In this document: piece after piece, positions 18,101-25,209 of the stretch | How positions within the stretch are numbered: the first letter of the stretch is position 1 | Layout: the number at the start of each line of letters is the position of its first letter | Assembly: GCA_934486735.1 (NCBI GenBank) | Contig: CAKSQL010000021.1 | Span: 1 to 49,214 of the forward strand | From: an uncultured Clostridia bacterium | GTDB lineage: Bacteria > Bacillota > Clostridia > UBA1381 | DNA length: 49,214 nt | Reading direction: 5' to 3' | Notes under the pieces: model-generated | Told to the model about the DNA's origin: nothing | The model's input: only the letters and a program-made list of their open reading frames with translations | The model's database searches: none | Program-made: the position numbers and the translations under genes

Positions 18101-18587
18101 CAGCTACAATTTTGATGAGGCAACTCATGACGCTGTTATAAATGCCGAGTATTACCGCGATATTTCGCTTGTGGAGTCGAGTCTCACCCGAGACAACGGG
18201 AAGCCGGTATTCCTGCTTTGCGGAGCGTTCGACGATAACGCGCGGATAAGCGCCGGAACGGTAAAAGAACCTGAAATGAAAAATGCAATCGATGCGTATG
18301 ATGTGGAAATAAGCGGAGCGTATAACGATAAGCACATAGTGCGATATCTGCCGCAGGAAAAGAACAGCCGGGTTTACATTCAAAGCAGCGGAGCAAAGCC
18401 GCATCAGTTAAATACAAAGAAATTCGGCAGCTATCTGGAGTTTGAGACGACGGAAAAGAGCTTTACGATCTATGAGACGAAAATGAATTATCTTTCGCTT
18501 GTGCTGATAATATGCATAGCCGTAGGTGTTCTCGCAGCGGCGGCAGTTGTTATCAAAAAGAAAAGTGTAAAACGGCGTCGGAAATAA
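15075..18587 (+). CDS. Surface protein: GLUG repeats split by a long helical YhgE-like segment
   Basis: The 1170-residue product starts at ATG 15075 behind GGAGGGAGA, inside the MMPL reading frame. A signal peptide (cleavage near CVFAED) is followed by at least five GLUG-type repeats at residues about 135-320, with the recurring NxGGIVG/GGIAG...C.N.G pattern. Residues about 320-755 are a long low-complexity helical region rich in D/S/L heptads with G every few turns, like YhgE/Pip proteins. GLUG repeats then resume (about 775-925: GGGIVGS, GGGVVGRMD, GGIAGMS, GGVAGKA). A beta region follows, and a C-terminal TM (about 1139-1160) with the basic tail KKKSVKRRRK. It would span the wall while anchored in the membrane. 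YhgE-like proteins often sit beside MMPL genes, so a shared export or adhesion role is inferred. Confidence 0.82.
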   Translation: MKCMLLKKAPMRMKTINRVTAFALTAAMCAAFCLPCVFAEDTISIKSADDFYDFARKCKVDTWSQGKTVYLENDIVLSEAEFSTVPTFGGKFCGNGYTLSGVNISVKGSNQGLFRYLQLDGVIEELNVSGTVAPDGTKKNIGGIVGENSGTIQNCTFNGTVSGKTNIGGIAGYVTETGKVTGSKFSGSVTGDSYSGGIAGQNYGTLDGCENNGNINTTDNEQEKTIQDVQIDNIDDIRKPENIDTCTDTGGIAGFSKGTIKNCTNNGGVGFKSLGYNTGGIVGRQSGYIFGCTNNGTVYGRKDVGGIVGQAEPYILLEYTKDTIEQLDGVLDGIRDILGKQELLSDNALSDVLDKINGKMGSVTDSLDSLSSDVTDYADGVSGSVDELTDRLYDVLNDSAAPIDMISDGTGKMSDGIGGFRESGDYLKTMVDDMKNAADAASGAGDDISDTTHFLAQTFDEIKAACDLLNDSVSDMDYGMKKLKKAAELLRDAVDDKEEAEKLIKEILDSVGSIQKGTDKSGQALEDAASSLEALKDRGLIGNDHKISDLIRYIKYLALAYRELASSLQYISDALLILVEDFNVTTIRGAINTLSNGFDNMAKAVRSLEKSGDKLKAALDELDGLPDSASSAVSSMQTGLSHLQDGTKVISDSIDRLSGIVTDFKNKEKIKLPSASDIFGGDFDSFFDGVDDIQSEFSNLGDVLKDKKSSLSSELDSLNDELGSLTSILSDAYDDHVKGSDVKDEIYEDVSDKELYGDTRGKVARSVNNGEVTADINGGGIVGSMAIEYDFDPEDDIKNKGDKSLKFTYKTMCVVLRCKNDGAVNLKKNYGGGVVGRMDLGSILLCENYGDVANDDGSYTGGIAGMSDTVIRNSAVKCGLSGGDYIGGVAGKADTVSGSYTLVNISDSGEFAGAVAGDADKDKLSNNFFVSDTWGGIDDITYTGAAENTDIDDFVRYAKASYGTDIVFELVFMADDKEISRLNFNYKDKIPEEQIPAVPEKSGYYGKWSSYNFDEATHDAVINAEYYRDISLVESSLTRDNGKPVFLLCGAFDDNARISAGTVKEPEMKNAIDAYDVEISGAYNDKHIVRYLPQEKNSRVYIQSSGAKPHQLNTKKFGSYLEFETTEKSFTIYETKMNYLSLVLIICIAVGVLAAAAVVIKKKSVKRRRK

Positions 18588-18614
18588 AGCCGGAAATTTA
18601 ACGAAACGGTACAA

Positions 18615-18704
18615 AAAAAACGGAACACAAGGATTGAACCGACCTTGCGAAAGTCAGGTTTTTGGTCTGATTTTCGGGGGCATTATCCGAGTGTCCCGTT
18701 TTTT
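18615..18704. terminator. Bidirectional terminator-like inverted repeat between convergent genes
   Basis: Arms 18615-18628 and 18691-18704 are complementary over 14 positions with one A/C mismatch (AAAAAACGG versus CCGTTTTTT ends). They enclose a 62-nt centre with further weak pairing. It lies between the convergent GLUG and DUF1667 genes. Confidence 0.5.
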
Positions 18705-18709
18705 GTCTC

Positions 18710-19063
18710 TTAAAACATGTTCGGCTCGTTTTGACATACCACGATATTTGCTCCGAACACATTGCGGATTGCGATATCGCCTATTTTTACCGGGAGTGTC
18801 AAACGGGATTGGTTTATAATCTTCATGCAATCGAAAATTTTGTCTTTTGGAATTGGGCGGTCGGTCTTGACCGGTACCGGAATGCCGCTGTCGGAAATAA
18901 TGGTCGAAGTTATCATTCTTGTCGGATTTGTGCATTCGTTTTTGGCATATTCCGCACCTCGGGGGCAGGTGTTGCCGCTTATATCGATGATTTTATCATG
19001 CTCGAGCGTCACCGATATGCTGCAGCCGAGGGGGCAGACGATGCATGTAAGTTCTCTTTTCAT
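18710..19063 (-). CDS. DUF1667 domain protein, small Cys-rich redox partner
   Basis: The 117-residue protein matches DUF1667. It starts MKRELTCIVCPLGCSI, giving a C-x2-C-x3-C cluster at Cys7/10/14, with a further Cys in GNTCPRGAEYA that may complete a metal or Fe-S site. The later part reads TSTIISDSGIPVPVKTDRPIPKDKIFDCM, also typical. DUF1667 genes commonly follow GlpA-like and FAD oxidoreductase genes in Firmicutes, exactly as here, so it is probably the third subunit of that complex. It starts 18 nt after its upstream neighbour's stop and is the last gene of the minus-strand operon. Confidence 0.9.
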   Translation of the reverse strand: MKRELTCIVCPLGCSISVTLEHDKIIDISGNTCPRGAEYAKNECTNPTRMITSTIISDSGIPVPVKTDRPIPKDKIFDCMKIINQSRLTLPVKIGDIAIRNVFGANIVVCQNEPNMF

Positions 19064-19081
19064 AGCAATTCAAACCTTTCG

Positions 19082-20314
19082 TTATCGTTCTATTTCAAGC
19101 CGCAGGGCTTTTGCGCCTGCCAGCATATCCTTTTTCAGGTCGATTTTGTTCATTTCTCCCGGCGCTGCCTTTAAAAGCTTTTTGGAATATATAACTTTGC
19201 CGCCGTTTTTCACAACAACCTTTACATTTTTAAATGTGTCGCATACTCGGAAGAAAATCGATAAATCCTTAGCGGCGGTAATTTTTTGCGGAACTGTGTA
19301 GCGGATTATATTGTCCGTCTTGATTTTTATGTCGGCGGAATCGTGATGCTCCGATTTTATATATGCCGCAGCCGCATCGCCTGCAATCTCAGCCTCGTCC
19401 GAAACAAAATCAACCAAGTCATGTACGTGAAGTACGTTTCCGCATGCGAATATTCCGCTAACCGAGGTCTGTCTGTCCTGGTCAACCACTGCTCCGCCGG
19501 TTATCCTGTCAAGGCATATCCCTGCGCTTTTGCTAAGCTCGTTTTCGGGAATCAAGCCGACCGATAAAAGAAGCGTGTCGCAGGGAATGAATTGCTCGCT
19601 GCCGGCTATCGGCTTTCTGTCCTTTCCGACCTCGGCGATTGTAACACCGGTCAAACGCTCGCTGCCGTGCAGCTTGACAACGGTGTGGCTGAGCAGCAGG
19701 GGAATGTCAAAGTCGTGCAGACATTGCTCGATATTCCGCGCAAGACCGCCGGAATAGGGCATAAGCTCGCAAACGGCGTGAACCTTTGCGCCTTCAAGCG
19801 TCATTCGGCGCGCCATGATAAGTCCGATATCGCCCGAGCCGAGAATTACAACCTCTTTGCCGGGCATATATCCCTTGATATTTACAAGCTTTTGCGCCGT
19901 TCCCGCGCTGTACACGCCGGCAGGTCGGCTGCCCGCAATGTTGAGCGCGCCTTTTGAACGTTCGCGGCAGCCCATGGCGAGAATTATCGCCTTTGCTTTA
20001 ATTTGAAATATCCCGTCATTTTCATTTATAGCGGTGATAACCTTGTCATCTGTAATGTCGAGGACGGTTGTGCCGAGCTTGTAAGGGATATTGTATTCTT
20101 TTATTTTTTCTTCATATTTAAAGGCGTATTCCGGACCGGTCAGCTCCTCGCCAAACTTGTGAAGCCCGAATCCGTTGTGTATGCATTGCTGAAGGATGCC
20201 GCCCAAATGCTCGTCGCGTTCCAAAATCAAAATATCATTTATTCCTTTTTCGTATGCGGCAGCGGCGGCACTCATTCCCGCAGGTCCTCCGCCGATTATA
20301 ACCAGGTCTGTCAT
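19082..20314 (-). CDS. FAD/NAD(P)-dependent pyridine nucleotide-disulfide oxidoreductase
   Basis: The 410-residue flavoprotein has the FAD motif LVIIGGGPAGMSAAAAAYEKG at residues 4-24. The NAD(P) motif is VVILGSGDIGLIMARRMTLEGA near residue 155, and the C-terminal FAD contact is ASGIFACGNVLHVHDLVDFVSDEAE. There is no redox-active CxxC in the usual place; GCRERSKGALNIAGSRPAGVYSAG fits the subgroup paired with GlpA-like proteins. It overlaps the stop of the upstream gene (ATGA, 20311-20314) and has the ribosome site AAAGGAGG. With its neighbours it likely makes an anaerobic dehydrogenase complex that moves electrons from a hydroxy-acid or polyol phosphate to NAD(P) or a quinone-independent acceptor. 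Confidence 0.9.
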   Translation of the reverse strand: MTDLVIIGGGPAGMSAAAAAYEKGINDILILERDEHLGGILQQCIHNGFGLHKFGEELTGPEYAFKYEEKIKEYNIPYKLGTTVLDITDDKVITAINENDGIFQIKAKAIILAMGCRERSKGALNIAGSRPAGVYSAGTAQKLVNIKGYMPGKEVVILGSGDIGLIMARRMTLEGAKVHAVCELMPYSGGLARNIEQCLHDFDIPLLLSHTVVKLHGSERLTGVTIAEVGKDRKPIAGSEQFIPCDTLLLSVGLIPENELSKSAGICLDRITGGAVVDQDRQTSVSGIFACGNVLHVHDLVDFVSDEAEIAGDAAAAYIKSEHHDSADIKIKTDNIIRYTVPQKITAAKDLSIFFRVCDTFKNVKVVVKNGGKVIYSKKLLKAAPGEMNKIDLKKDMLAGAKALRLEIER

Positions 20315-21744
20315 TGTATTTCCTCCTTTGTTTTGCCGAATGTGATTTTTGAATTTCCGCCGAATTTCGTTACCGATTCGAAAGGAATGTCAAGCTCGCG
20401 CGATAAAATCTCGGCGACATGCGGCAAGCAGAAACCGCCCTGACATCGTCCCATGCCCGAGCGCGTCCGTCTTTTCACTCCGTCTATATCGCGTGCTCCG
20501 GGATTGGTGCAGATTGCTTCGATAATCTCGCCCTCTGTGACCGATTCGCAGCGGCAGACGATTTTTCCGAAAGTCGGATTCTTCTTTATAATTTCGTTTT
20601 TCTCGTCAAAATCGGCATTGCGGAAACAGTGTGCCGAACGGCGTATCGGATTGAAATCGGGATTTTTGTCAAGCTTTAAGCCGAGACCTCGGAGCAGCTC
20701 GACAATATATTCGGCAATCGCAGGCGATGCTGACAGTCCCGGGGACTCGATTCCTGCGGCATTGACAAAGCCGCCATGTGCATTTATTATGAAATCGCCG
20801 GTGCTGCCGACGGCGCGCAGACCGCAGAAAGACGTTATCGTTTTGCCGAGCGGCAGATCGGAAATGCTCCTCAATGCCTGTGAAATGATTTGAGAAAATC
20901 CCTCGGCGGTTGTGCCTTTGTCGTTTTTATCTTCCGAATCGACAGCAGTCGGACCGAGCAGAAAATTCCCGTCAACGGTGGGCGAAAGAAGTATACCCTT
21001 GCCATTTTCGGTCGGTGTGCTGAACAGAGTGCTGTCCGAAAGCATGCCGCAGTCCTTGTCCAAAAGAATATATTCGCCTTTTCGGGGGTGAATCGAGAAG
21101 GACCCGTCTCCCATAAGCTTGGCGATGCTGTCGGCAAAAAGTCCGGCAGCGTTTACGATATATTTTGCGCGGACCTCTCCGCCGAGGGAGGAGATTATGT
21201 AACAGTCGGACGTTCTTTTTATATCGGTCACTTCAAAGTTAAGTTTCAAATCCGCGCCGTTGTCCATCGCATTTCCGACAGCGGCTATGCAAAGCTCGTA
21301 AGGACATACTATGGCGCCGGTCGGAGCGTACAGTGCACAGAGCGCACCATCGGACAAATTCGGCTCTTTTTTGTGCAGTTCGTCTTTTTCGATAATCCTA
21401 AGCCCCTTAACGCCATTTTTTTCTCCGCGCTCCAAAAGCGATTGGAGCGTTTTGCGGTCATTATCACTAAATCCGATAACGAGTGACGCGTTGCGGCGGT
21501 ATTTCACGCTCAATTCGCCTGTCACCGACTCCATCATTTCGGAGCCGCGGACGTTGAGTTTTGCCTTGAGAGTTCCCGGCTCTGCATCAAAGCCTGCATG
21601 CACAATTGCCGAGTTTGCTTTTGTCGCGCCCATTGCGACGTCGTTTTCTTTTTCGAGTATGCACACGCTGAGCTTGTATCGCATAAGCTCGCGCGCGGTC
21701 ATTGCGCCGACTGCTCCGGCACCGATAATTGCTATGTCGTACAT
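20311..21744 (-). CDS. GlpA-like FAD-dependent dehydrogenase with BFD-type [2Fe-2S] domain
   Basis: The 477-residue product begins MYDIAIIGAGAVGAMTARELMRYKLSV (FAD motif), then GATKANSAIVHAGFDAEPGTLKAKLN, typical of the DAO/GlpA family. The C-terminal domain shows four cysteines in IVCRCESVTEGEII and RSGMGRCQGGFCLPHV, a BFD-like iron-sulfur domain. Such proteins are called anaerobic glycerol-3-phosphate dehydrogenases, but without a neighbouring glpK or glpF the substrate is open. I start at 21744. In-frame upstream ATGs at 21756 and 21780 exist, and the only ribosome site (GGAAGG) lies 13 nt before 21744. A repeated hairpin element covers the region just upstream. Confidence 0.88.
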   Translation of the reverse strand: MYDIAIIGAGAVGAMTARELMRYKLSVCILEKENDVAMGATKANSAIVHAGFDAEPGTLKAKLNVRGSEMMESVTGELSVKYRRNASLVIGFSDNDRKTLQSLLERGEKNGVKGLRIIEKDELHKKEPNLSDGALCALYAPTGAIVCPYELCIAAVGNAMDNGADLKLNFEVTDIKRTSDCYIISSLGGEVRAKYIVNAAGLFADSIAKLMGDGSFSIHPRKGEYILLDKDCGMLSDSTLFSTPTENGKGILLSPTVDGNFLLGPTAVDSEDKNDKGTTAEGFSQIISQALRSISDLPLGKTITSFCGLRAVGSTGDFIINAHGGFVNAAGIESPGLSASPAIAEYIVELLRGLGLKLDKNPDFNPIRRSAHCFRNADFDEKNEIIKKNPTFGKIVCRCESVTEGEIIEAICTNPGARDIDGVKRRTRSGMGRCQGGFCLPHVAEILSRELDIPFESVTKFGGNSKITFGKTKEEIQ

Positions 21745-21774
21745 TTTTATAATCATTCCTTCCTGTGCCATAAG

Positions 21775-21933
21775 GCACAAAACTTAAGTCTGAAAGAAAA
21801 TCGTTCGGATTGCCGCTTTGCAGTGAGCGATTGCGACCGAGCCCGAATTTTTAATTTGGCAACGAGTGCCGGTTCAGCAGCGTTCCAAATCTTTGATTTA
21901 GGTAACGTCACTGCTCTGTACGTGGGTACTTCG
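21775..21933 (-). repeat. Dispersed hairpin element, copy A (leader of the GlpA-like operon)
   Basis: Read on the minus strand, this block aligns by eye with 25022-25181 at about 136 of 159 columns (85%). Conserved hairpins are GTAC-N4-GTAC, TAAATC-AAA-GATTT(A/G), GGCA-CTCGT-TGCC, CCAAATT-N3-AATT(T/C)GG and CGG-CAAT-CCG. It ends about 30 nt before the 21744 start, and some similarity runs on through the ribosome site. The rest of 21934-22122 holds only the divergent regulator's promoter. Confidence 0.85.
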
Positions 21934-21988
21934 AGCTTTTGAAAATGGTGAGATTGGCGATTTTTTTCAGACTTTTTCTTCATACTAC

Positions 21989-22017
21989 TTTACAAATTCA
22001 TAAGAATATTATATAAT
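21989..22017 (+). promoter_or_regulatory. Promoter of the DeoR/GlpR regulator
   Basis: TTTACA (21989-21994), 17-nt spacer, TATAAT (22012-22017), about 105 nt before the regulator's start codon. Confidence 0.7.
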
Positions 22018-22122
22018 AATAATCAACAAAAATCAATAATGGCGGCGATTAAGGAAAAAAATATATACAGCTGATGATGAATGCGCAACAATACGCAAAA
22101 ATATCGACGGAAAGGAAAAATT

Positions 22123-22872
22123 ATGTATAGTAACGAACGCGAAAAGGAAATTATGACTCTGCTTACCGAAAACGGATATGTAACTGTGGAATATCTTGCA
22201 AAAAAGCTTCATATAAGTCCGTCGAGCATACGCAGGGATTTGAAAAGACTGGAGCTGAAAGGGAATATAAATCGCAGCTACGGCGGAGCGGAGATTAAAA
22301 ACTCGGTCAACCGTCAGATTCCTTTTTATCTCCGGAGTCACAAAAATACAAGAGAAAAATCGCAGGTGGCGCAAAAAGCCGCGTCGATGGTTAAAAGCGG
22401 TGACGTTATATTTTTGGACAGCTCCACAAGCACATTTTTTATGATAGAGTACTTGAAAAATATTAAGGATATAACTGTTATAACGAATAATATCGCGAGC
22501 ATGACCTCACTTTCCGAGTACAATATCAACTCGTTTTTTGTCGGAGGGAGAATAAATTCGGAAAATCGGACCTGTACCGTCGGGGTAAAGGCAGAGGAGT
22601 TTATCGATTCCATGCATGCCGATTTCTGCTTTTTCTCGGTGCAGTCGCTGACGCGCGGAGGCGTGCTTTACGATTGCTACGAAAATGAGATAATGCCGCG
22701 GCGGCACATGATTCAAAATTCCGAAAAAAAGATATTTTTGTGCGACAGCAGCAAGCTGAATCATTTCTCGGCGTATAAGCTTTGCAATGTCTCCGAGCTT
22801 GATATGGTGATAAGCGATGTCAATATTAAAAGCTATCTTGACAAGGATTATCCGAGATTGAGATTTATGTAG
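22123..22872 (+). CDS. DeoR/GlpR family transcriptional regulator
   Basis: The 249-residue protein has the N-terminal DeoR winged helix-turn-helix: REKEIMTLLTENGYVTVEYLAKKLHISPSSIRRDLKRLE. The C-terminal effector domain has GDVIFLDSSTSTFFMIEYL, the phospho-sugar-binding G-D-x6-S pattern, and KKIFLCDSSKLNHFSAYKLCNVSELDMVISD. The family usually represses sugar- or glycerol-phosphate genes until a phosphorylated intermediate binds. Divergence from the GlpA-like operon makes that operon the obvious target. ATG 22123 follows AAAGGA; an upstream in-frame ATG at 22081 has no ribosome site. Confidence 0.93.
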   Translation: MYSNEREKEIMTLLTENGYVTVEYLAKKLHISPSSIRRDLKRLELKGNINRSYGGAEIKNSVNRQIPFYLRSHKNTREKSQVAQKAASMVKSGDVIFLDSSTSTFFMIEYLKNIKDITVITNNIASMTSLSEYNINSFFVGGRINSENRTCTVGVKAEEFIDSMHADFCFFSVQSLTRGGVLYDCYENEIMPRRHMIQNSEKKIFLCDSSKLNHFSAYKLCNVSELDMVISDVNIKSYLDKDYPRLRFM

Positions 22873-22879
22873 ACGAAAT

Positions 22880-22905
22880 AAAATGCTGTGTTTTTACAGC
22901 GTTTT
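22880..22905 (+). terminator. Terminator after the DeoR gene
   Basis: AAAATGCTGT (22880-22889) pairs with ACAGCGTTTT (22896-22905) through one G-U pair, with a 6-nt loop. Confidence 0.75.
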
Positions 22906-23020
22906 ATTCCGAAAAAGTATACCGAGGTGTTATATTTGGGGGTGAGGATTATTTTTCGGCTTTTTTAAGCAGCATATTTTAAAAACATTGCAAAAGTTTA
23001 ATTAATTCAGTGTTCATGCG

Positions 23021-23047
23021 AAAAATCGGCGTTTTGCCGATTTTTTT
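23021..23047 (+). terminator. Second terminator in the DeoR-SLH gap
   Basis: A perfect 10-bp stem AAAAATCGGC (23021-23030) with GCCGATTTTT (23036-23045), loop GTTTT, T7 tract. It lies 116 nt beyond the first terminator. The span between them (22906-23020) shows only an 8-bp CCGAAAAA/TTTTTCGG pairing; whether a small RNA is made there is unknown. Confidence 0.85.
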
Positions 23048-23095
23048 GTTTTGAAAGAATGCTAACAATCCACACATAAATGGTGATAATTTCTA

Positions 23096-23124
23096 TTGAA
23101 ATTTTTTGTATAGAGTGGTATAAT
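23096..23124 (+). promoter_or_regulatory. Promoter of the SLH/secreted-protein cluster
   Basis: TTGAAA (23096-23101), 17-nt spacer, TATAAT (23119-23124). No terminator is seen after the SLH gene, so this promoter may also feed the genes from 25210 on. Confidence 0.78.
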
Positions 23125-23153
23125 AACAACAAGATATACAAAAAAATCATTCA

Positions 23154-23167
23154 TTTTTTTTTTTTTT
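23154..23167. repeat. Homopolymer tract of 14 T in the SLH-gene leader
   Basis: Fourteen consecutive T lie about 30 nt after the predicted transcription start and 60 nt before the SLH start codon. Tracts of this length are prone to slipped-strand change. Confidence 0.9.
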
Positions 23168-23227
23168 AATAATATTGCACAAAAAAAGAAGGTGCAATTT
23201 AAAGCACAAATATGGAGGTAGGAAATT

Positions 23228-24916
23228 ATGCGGAAAAGTATTATGACAGCGGCAGCTCTGGCAGTTACGATTCTTGTTCAAAGCAATTGTATGGCGGCAT
23301 ACAATTCCGAAGTGAAGAACGGCAGAATATTCGTTACCGGAACCGAACTTTCGCCCGGGACGGTTATTAATCTGACAGCGTTTGCAAAGGGAACAGCGCC
23401 CGAAAATGCAAAAAATCTGATCGCCATGACCGAGGGCGTTGTCGGAGAGGACGGCACGTTTTCAGTGTCATTCGGCGTGAGGACCGACAAGAGCGAAACC
23501 AAGGATGCGGAAGCGGTTACGGTTTATATAAAGGAGCAGGGCAAAACTGTCGAAGCCATAGATGTGAATTACTCAATCAAGAGCTACAATGTGTTTATGG
23601 ACAGCTTGAAATCGGCATCGGCGGAGGAGCTTGCAGCAATATTCGATAATCCCGAGTACAGAGAGGTTATGAATGAGTTTGGCATGAGCGGATATTTCGA
23701 AATAACATCCTCGAGTGTAAAGAGCGACACAATAAAGCTTTTTGCAGGGTGTCTCGATAAATCCGACATCACTCCGTCAAAGGTCAATTCGGCATACGAA
23801 AGAGCGTACGCGGTTGCGCTTTTGAACGCAAAAAGCGATGACGCAAAAAATGCAATATCGACGCTCAATCCCGAATTTGAAGGAACGGCGTTCAACTCGC
23901 TGACCGACGAGACTTTGAAACACTGGCTTGCATCGAATGCAAAGACAAGAATCTATTCAAGTGTTGACGAGTATATAAAAGCGTATGAGCTTGATAATGT
24001 TTTGTATATCATAAATAACGCAAAATCGGCAAAAATGGCGGAAACACTTGCAAAATACGCCGATAAGGCAGGAGTGGCAAACGATGCGTCGTATAAGAGT
24101 TACACTGCGCTTAACACAAGCAAGCAGGGCAGGGCGTCGGATGCGATGGTATCGGCTCTTTCAAAAAGCCCGGCGAAATCAAGCGCAGAACTTATCGATG
24201 TGATTAAGTCGGCAATAAACAGCGGATCGAACGGTTCAAGCGGAGAAAGCAGCAGCGGAGGCGGCGGCTCGTCCTCATCGGGCGGCAGCAGCGGTGTGTT
24301 CTCTGATGGAAACAAAAAGGGAAATATCACAATTCCGCCTGTGACAAAGACGGATGACGAAAAAACAAATTCATTCACCGATATGGAAAATGCGGCATGG
24401 GCAAAGGAAGCGGTTGACGCGCTTTGCAAAAAGGGCATTGTGAGCGGAATTTCCGAAACGAGTTTTGCTCCCAACTCGCCGGTAACGAGAGAACAGTTTG
24501 TAAAATTGGTTGTATCGGCAACGGGAGTTATGGACGATGGTGCAGAATCGGATTTTGCCGACGCGGATAAAAGCGCATGGTATTACAGATATCTTTCCTC
24601 GGGCGTGAAAGCCGGGATAGTGAGCGGAATTTCCGAAACGGAATTCGGTATAGGACAAGAAATCACAAGGCAGGATGCGGCGGTTATATTATATCGTGCG
24701 GCGAAGATTGCCGGATTGGATTTAAAAACAAAGGAAAAGCAGAATTTCAGCGATGCCGATCAAATTGCCGAGTATGCAAAAGAGGCGGTGGAAACGCTGT
24801 CCTCATGCGGAGTAATCAACGGAATGGGCAACGGAGAATTTGCTCCGAACTCGACTTGTACAAGAGCGCAGGCGGCACAGATTATTTACAGATTATTTTT
24901 CGGGAAGTCTGAATAA
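23228..24916 (+). CDS. S-layer homology (SLH) domain surface protein
   Basis: The 562-residue secreted protein has a signal peptide (MRKSIMTAAALAVTILVQSNCMAA), a beta-type domain (about 25-120) and a helical region (about 125-330). A Ser/Gly-rich linker follows (about 331-360), then three C-terminal SLH domains at about 383-430, 440-490 and 503-560. Each shows the F.D...WA...V..L...GIV.G.....F.P...TR.Q motif family: FTDMENAAWAKEAVD, FADADKSAWYYRYLS and FSDADQIAEYAKEAVE. SLH triplets bind pyruvylated secondary cell-wall polymer. The N-terminal module (KNGRIFVTGTELSPGTVINLTAF) resembles the first module of the 33272 protein. ATG 23228 follows TGGAGGTAG. It is the first of six consecutive large secreted proteins. 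Confidence 0.93.
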   Translation: MRKSIMTAAALAVTILVQSNCMAAYNSEVKNGRIFVTGTELSPGTVINLTAFAKGTAPENAKNLIAMTEGVVGEDGTFSVSFGVRTDKSETKDAEAVTVYIKEQGKTVEAIDVNYSIKSYNVFMDSLKSASAEELAAIFDNPEYREVMNEFGMSGYFEITSSSVKSDTIKLFAGCLDKSDITPSKVNSAYERAYAVALLNAKSDDAKNAISTLNPEFEGTAFNSLTDETLKHWLASNAKTRIYSSVDEYIKAYELDNVLYIINNAKSAKMAETLAKYADKAGVANDASYKSYTALNTSKQGRASDAMVSALSKSPAKSSAELIDVIKSAINSGSNGSSGESSSGGGGSSSSGGSSGVFSDGNKKGNITIPPVTKTDDEKTNSFTDMENAAWAKEAVDALCKKGIVSGISETSFAPNSPVTREQFVKLVVSATGVMDDGAESDFADADKSAWYYRYLSSGVKAGIVSGISETEFGIGQEITRQDAAVILYRAAKIAGLDLKTKEKQNFSDADQIAEYAKEAVETLSSCGVINGMGNGEFAPNSTCTRAQAAQIIYRLFFGKSE

Positions 24917-25021
24917 AATCGCACATAGCACAACTTTTTGCTCGGGGGAGCGAAGCGGCTGAATGGGAGTGAATGACAATTCAGTGAATTGTCAGAGCCA
25001 TTCAGTGACCGAACCGCAGTG

Positions 25022-25181
25022 AGAAGTACACATGTACGGAGCAGTGGCGTTACCTAAATCAAAGATTTAGAACGCTGCCAAAATGGCACTCGTTGCCAAA
25101 TTGAAAATTTGGACTCGGGCGCAATCGCTTTTTCAAACGGCAATCCGAACGATTTTCTATCGGACTTAAAATTCTGTGCAC
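25022..25181 (+). repeat. Dispersed hairpin element, copy B (leader of the 25210 gene)
   Basis: Same element as 21775-21933, here on the plus strand, ending about 30 nt before the next start codon. Hairpins by position: 25026-25030/25033-25037; 25047-25051/25071-25075 enclosing 25054-25060/25064-25070 (loop AAA); 25085-25088/25094-25097; 25096-25102/25106-25112; 25138-25140/25145-25147. Just upstream, in this copy only, is a 9-bp perfect hairpin at 24975-24983/24985-24993 inside a 7-bp stem 24959-24965/24999-25005. Together these fill the whole 24917-25209 gap. Confidence 0.85.
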
Positions 25182-25209
25182 TACAGTATAGAAAGGAATG
25201 GTTATATTC

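Noticed and set aside
18621..18660. tRNA T-arm-like wording (GGATTGAACC) suggesting an attachment site or tRNA fragment
   Set aside because: The reverse complement does not give a 5-bp T stem with a 7-nt loop, and no other tRNA arms are present.
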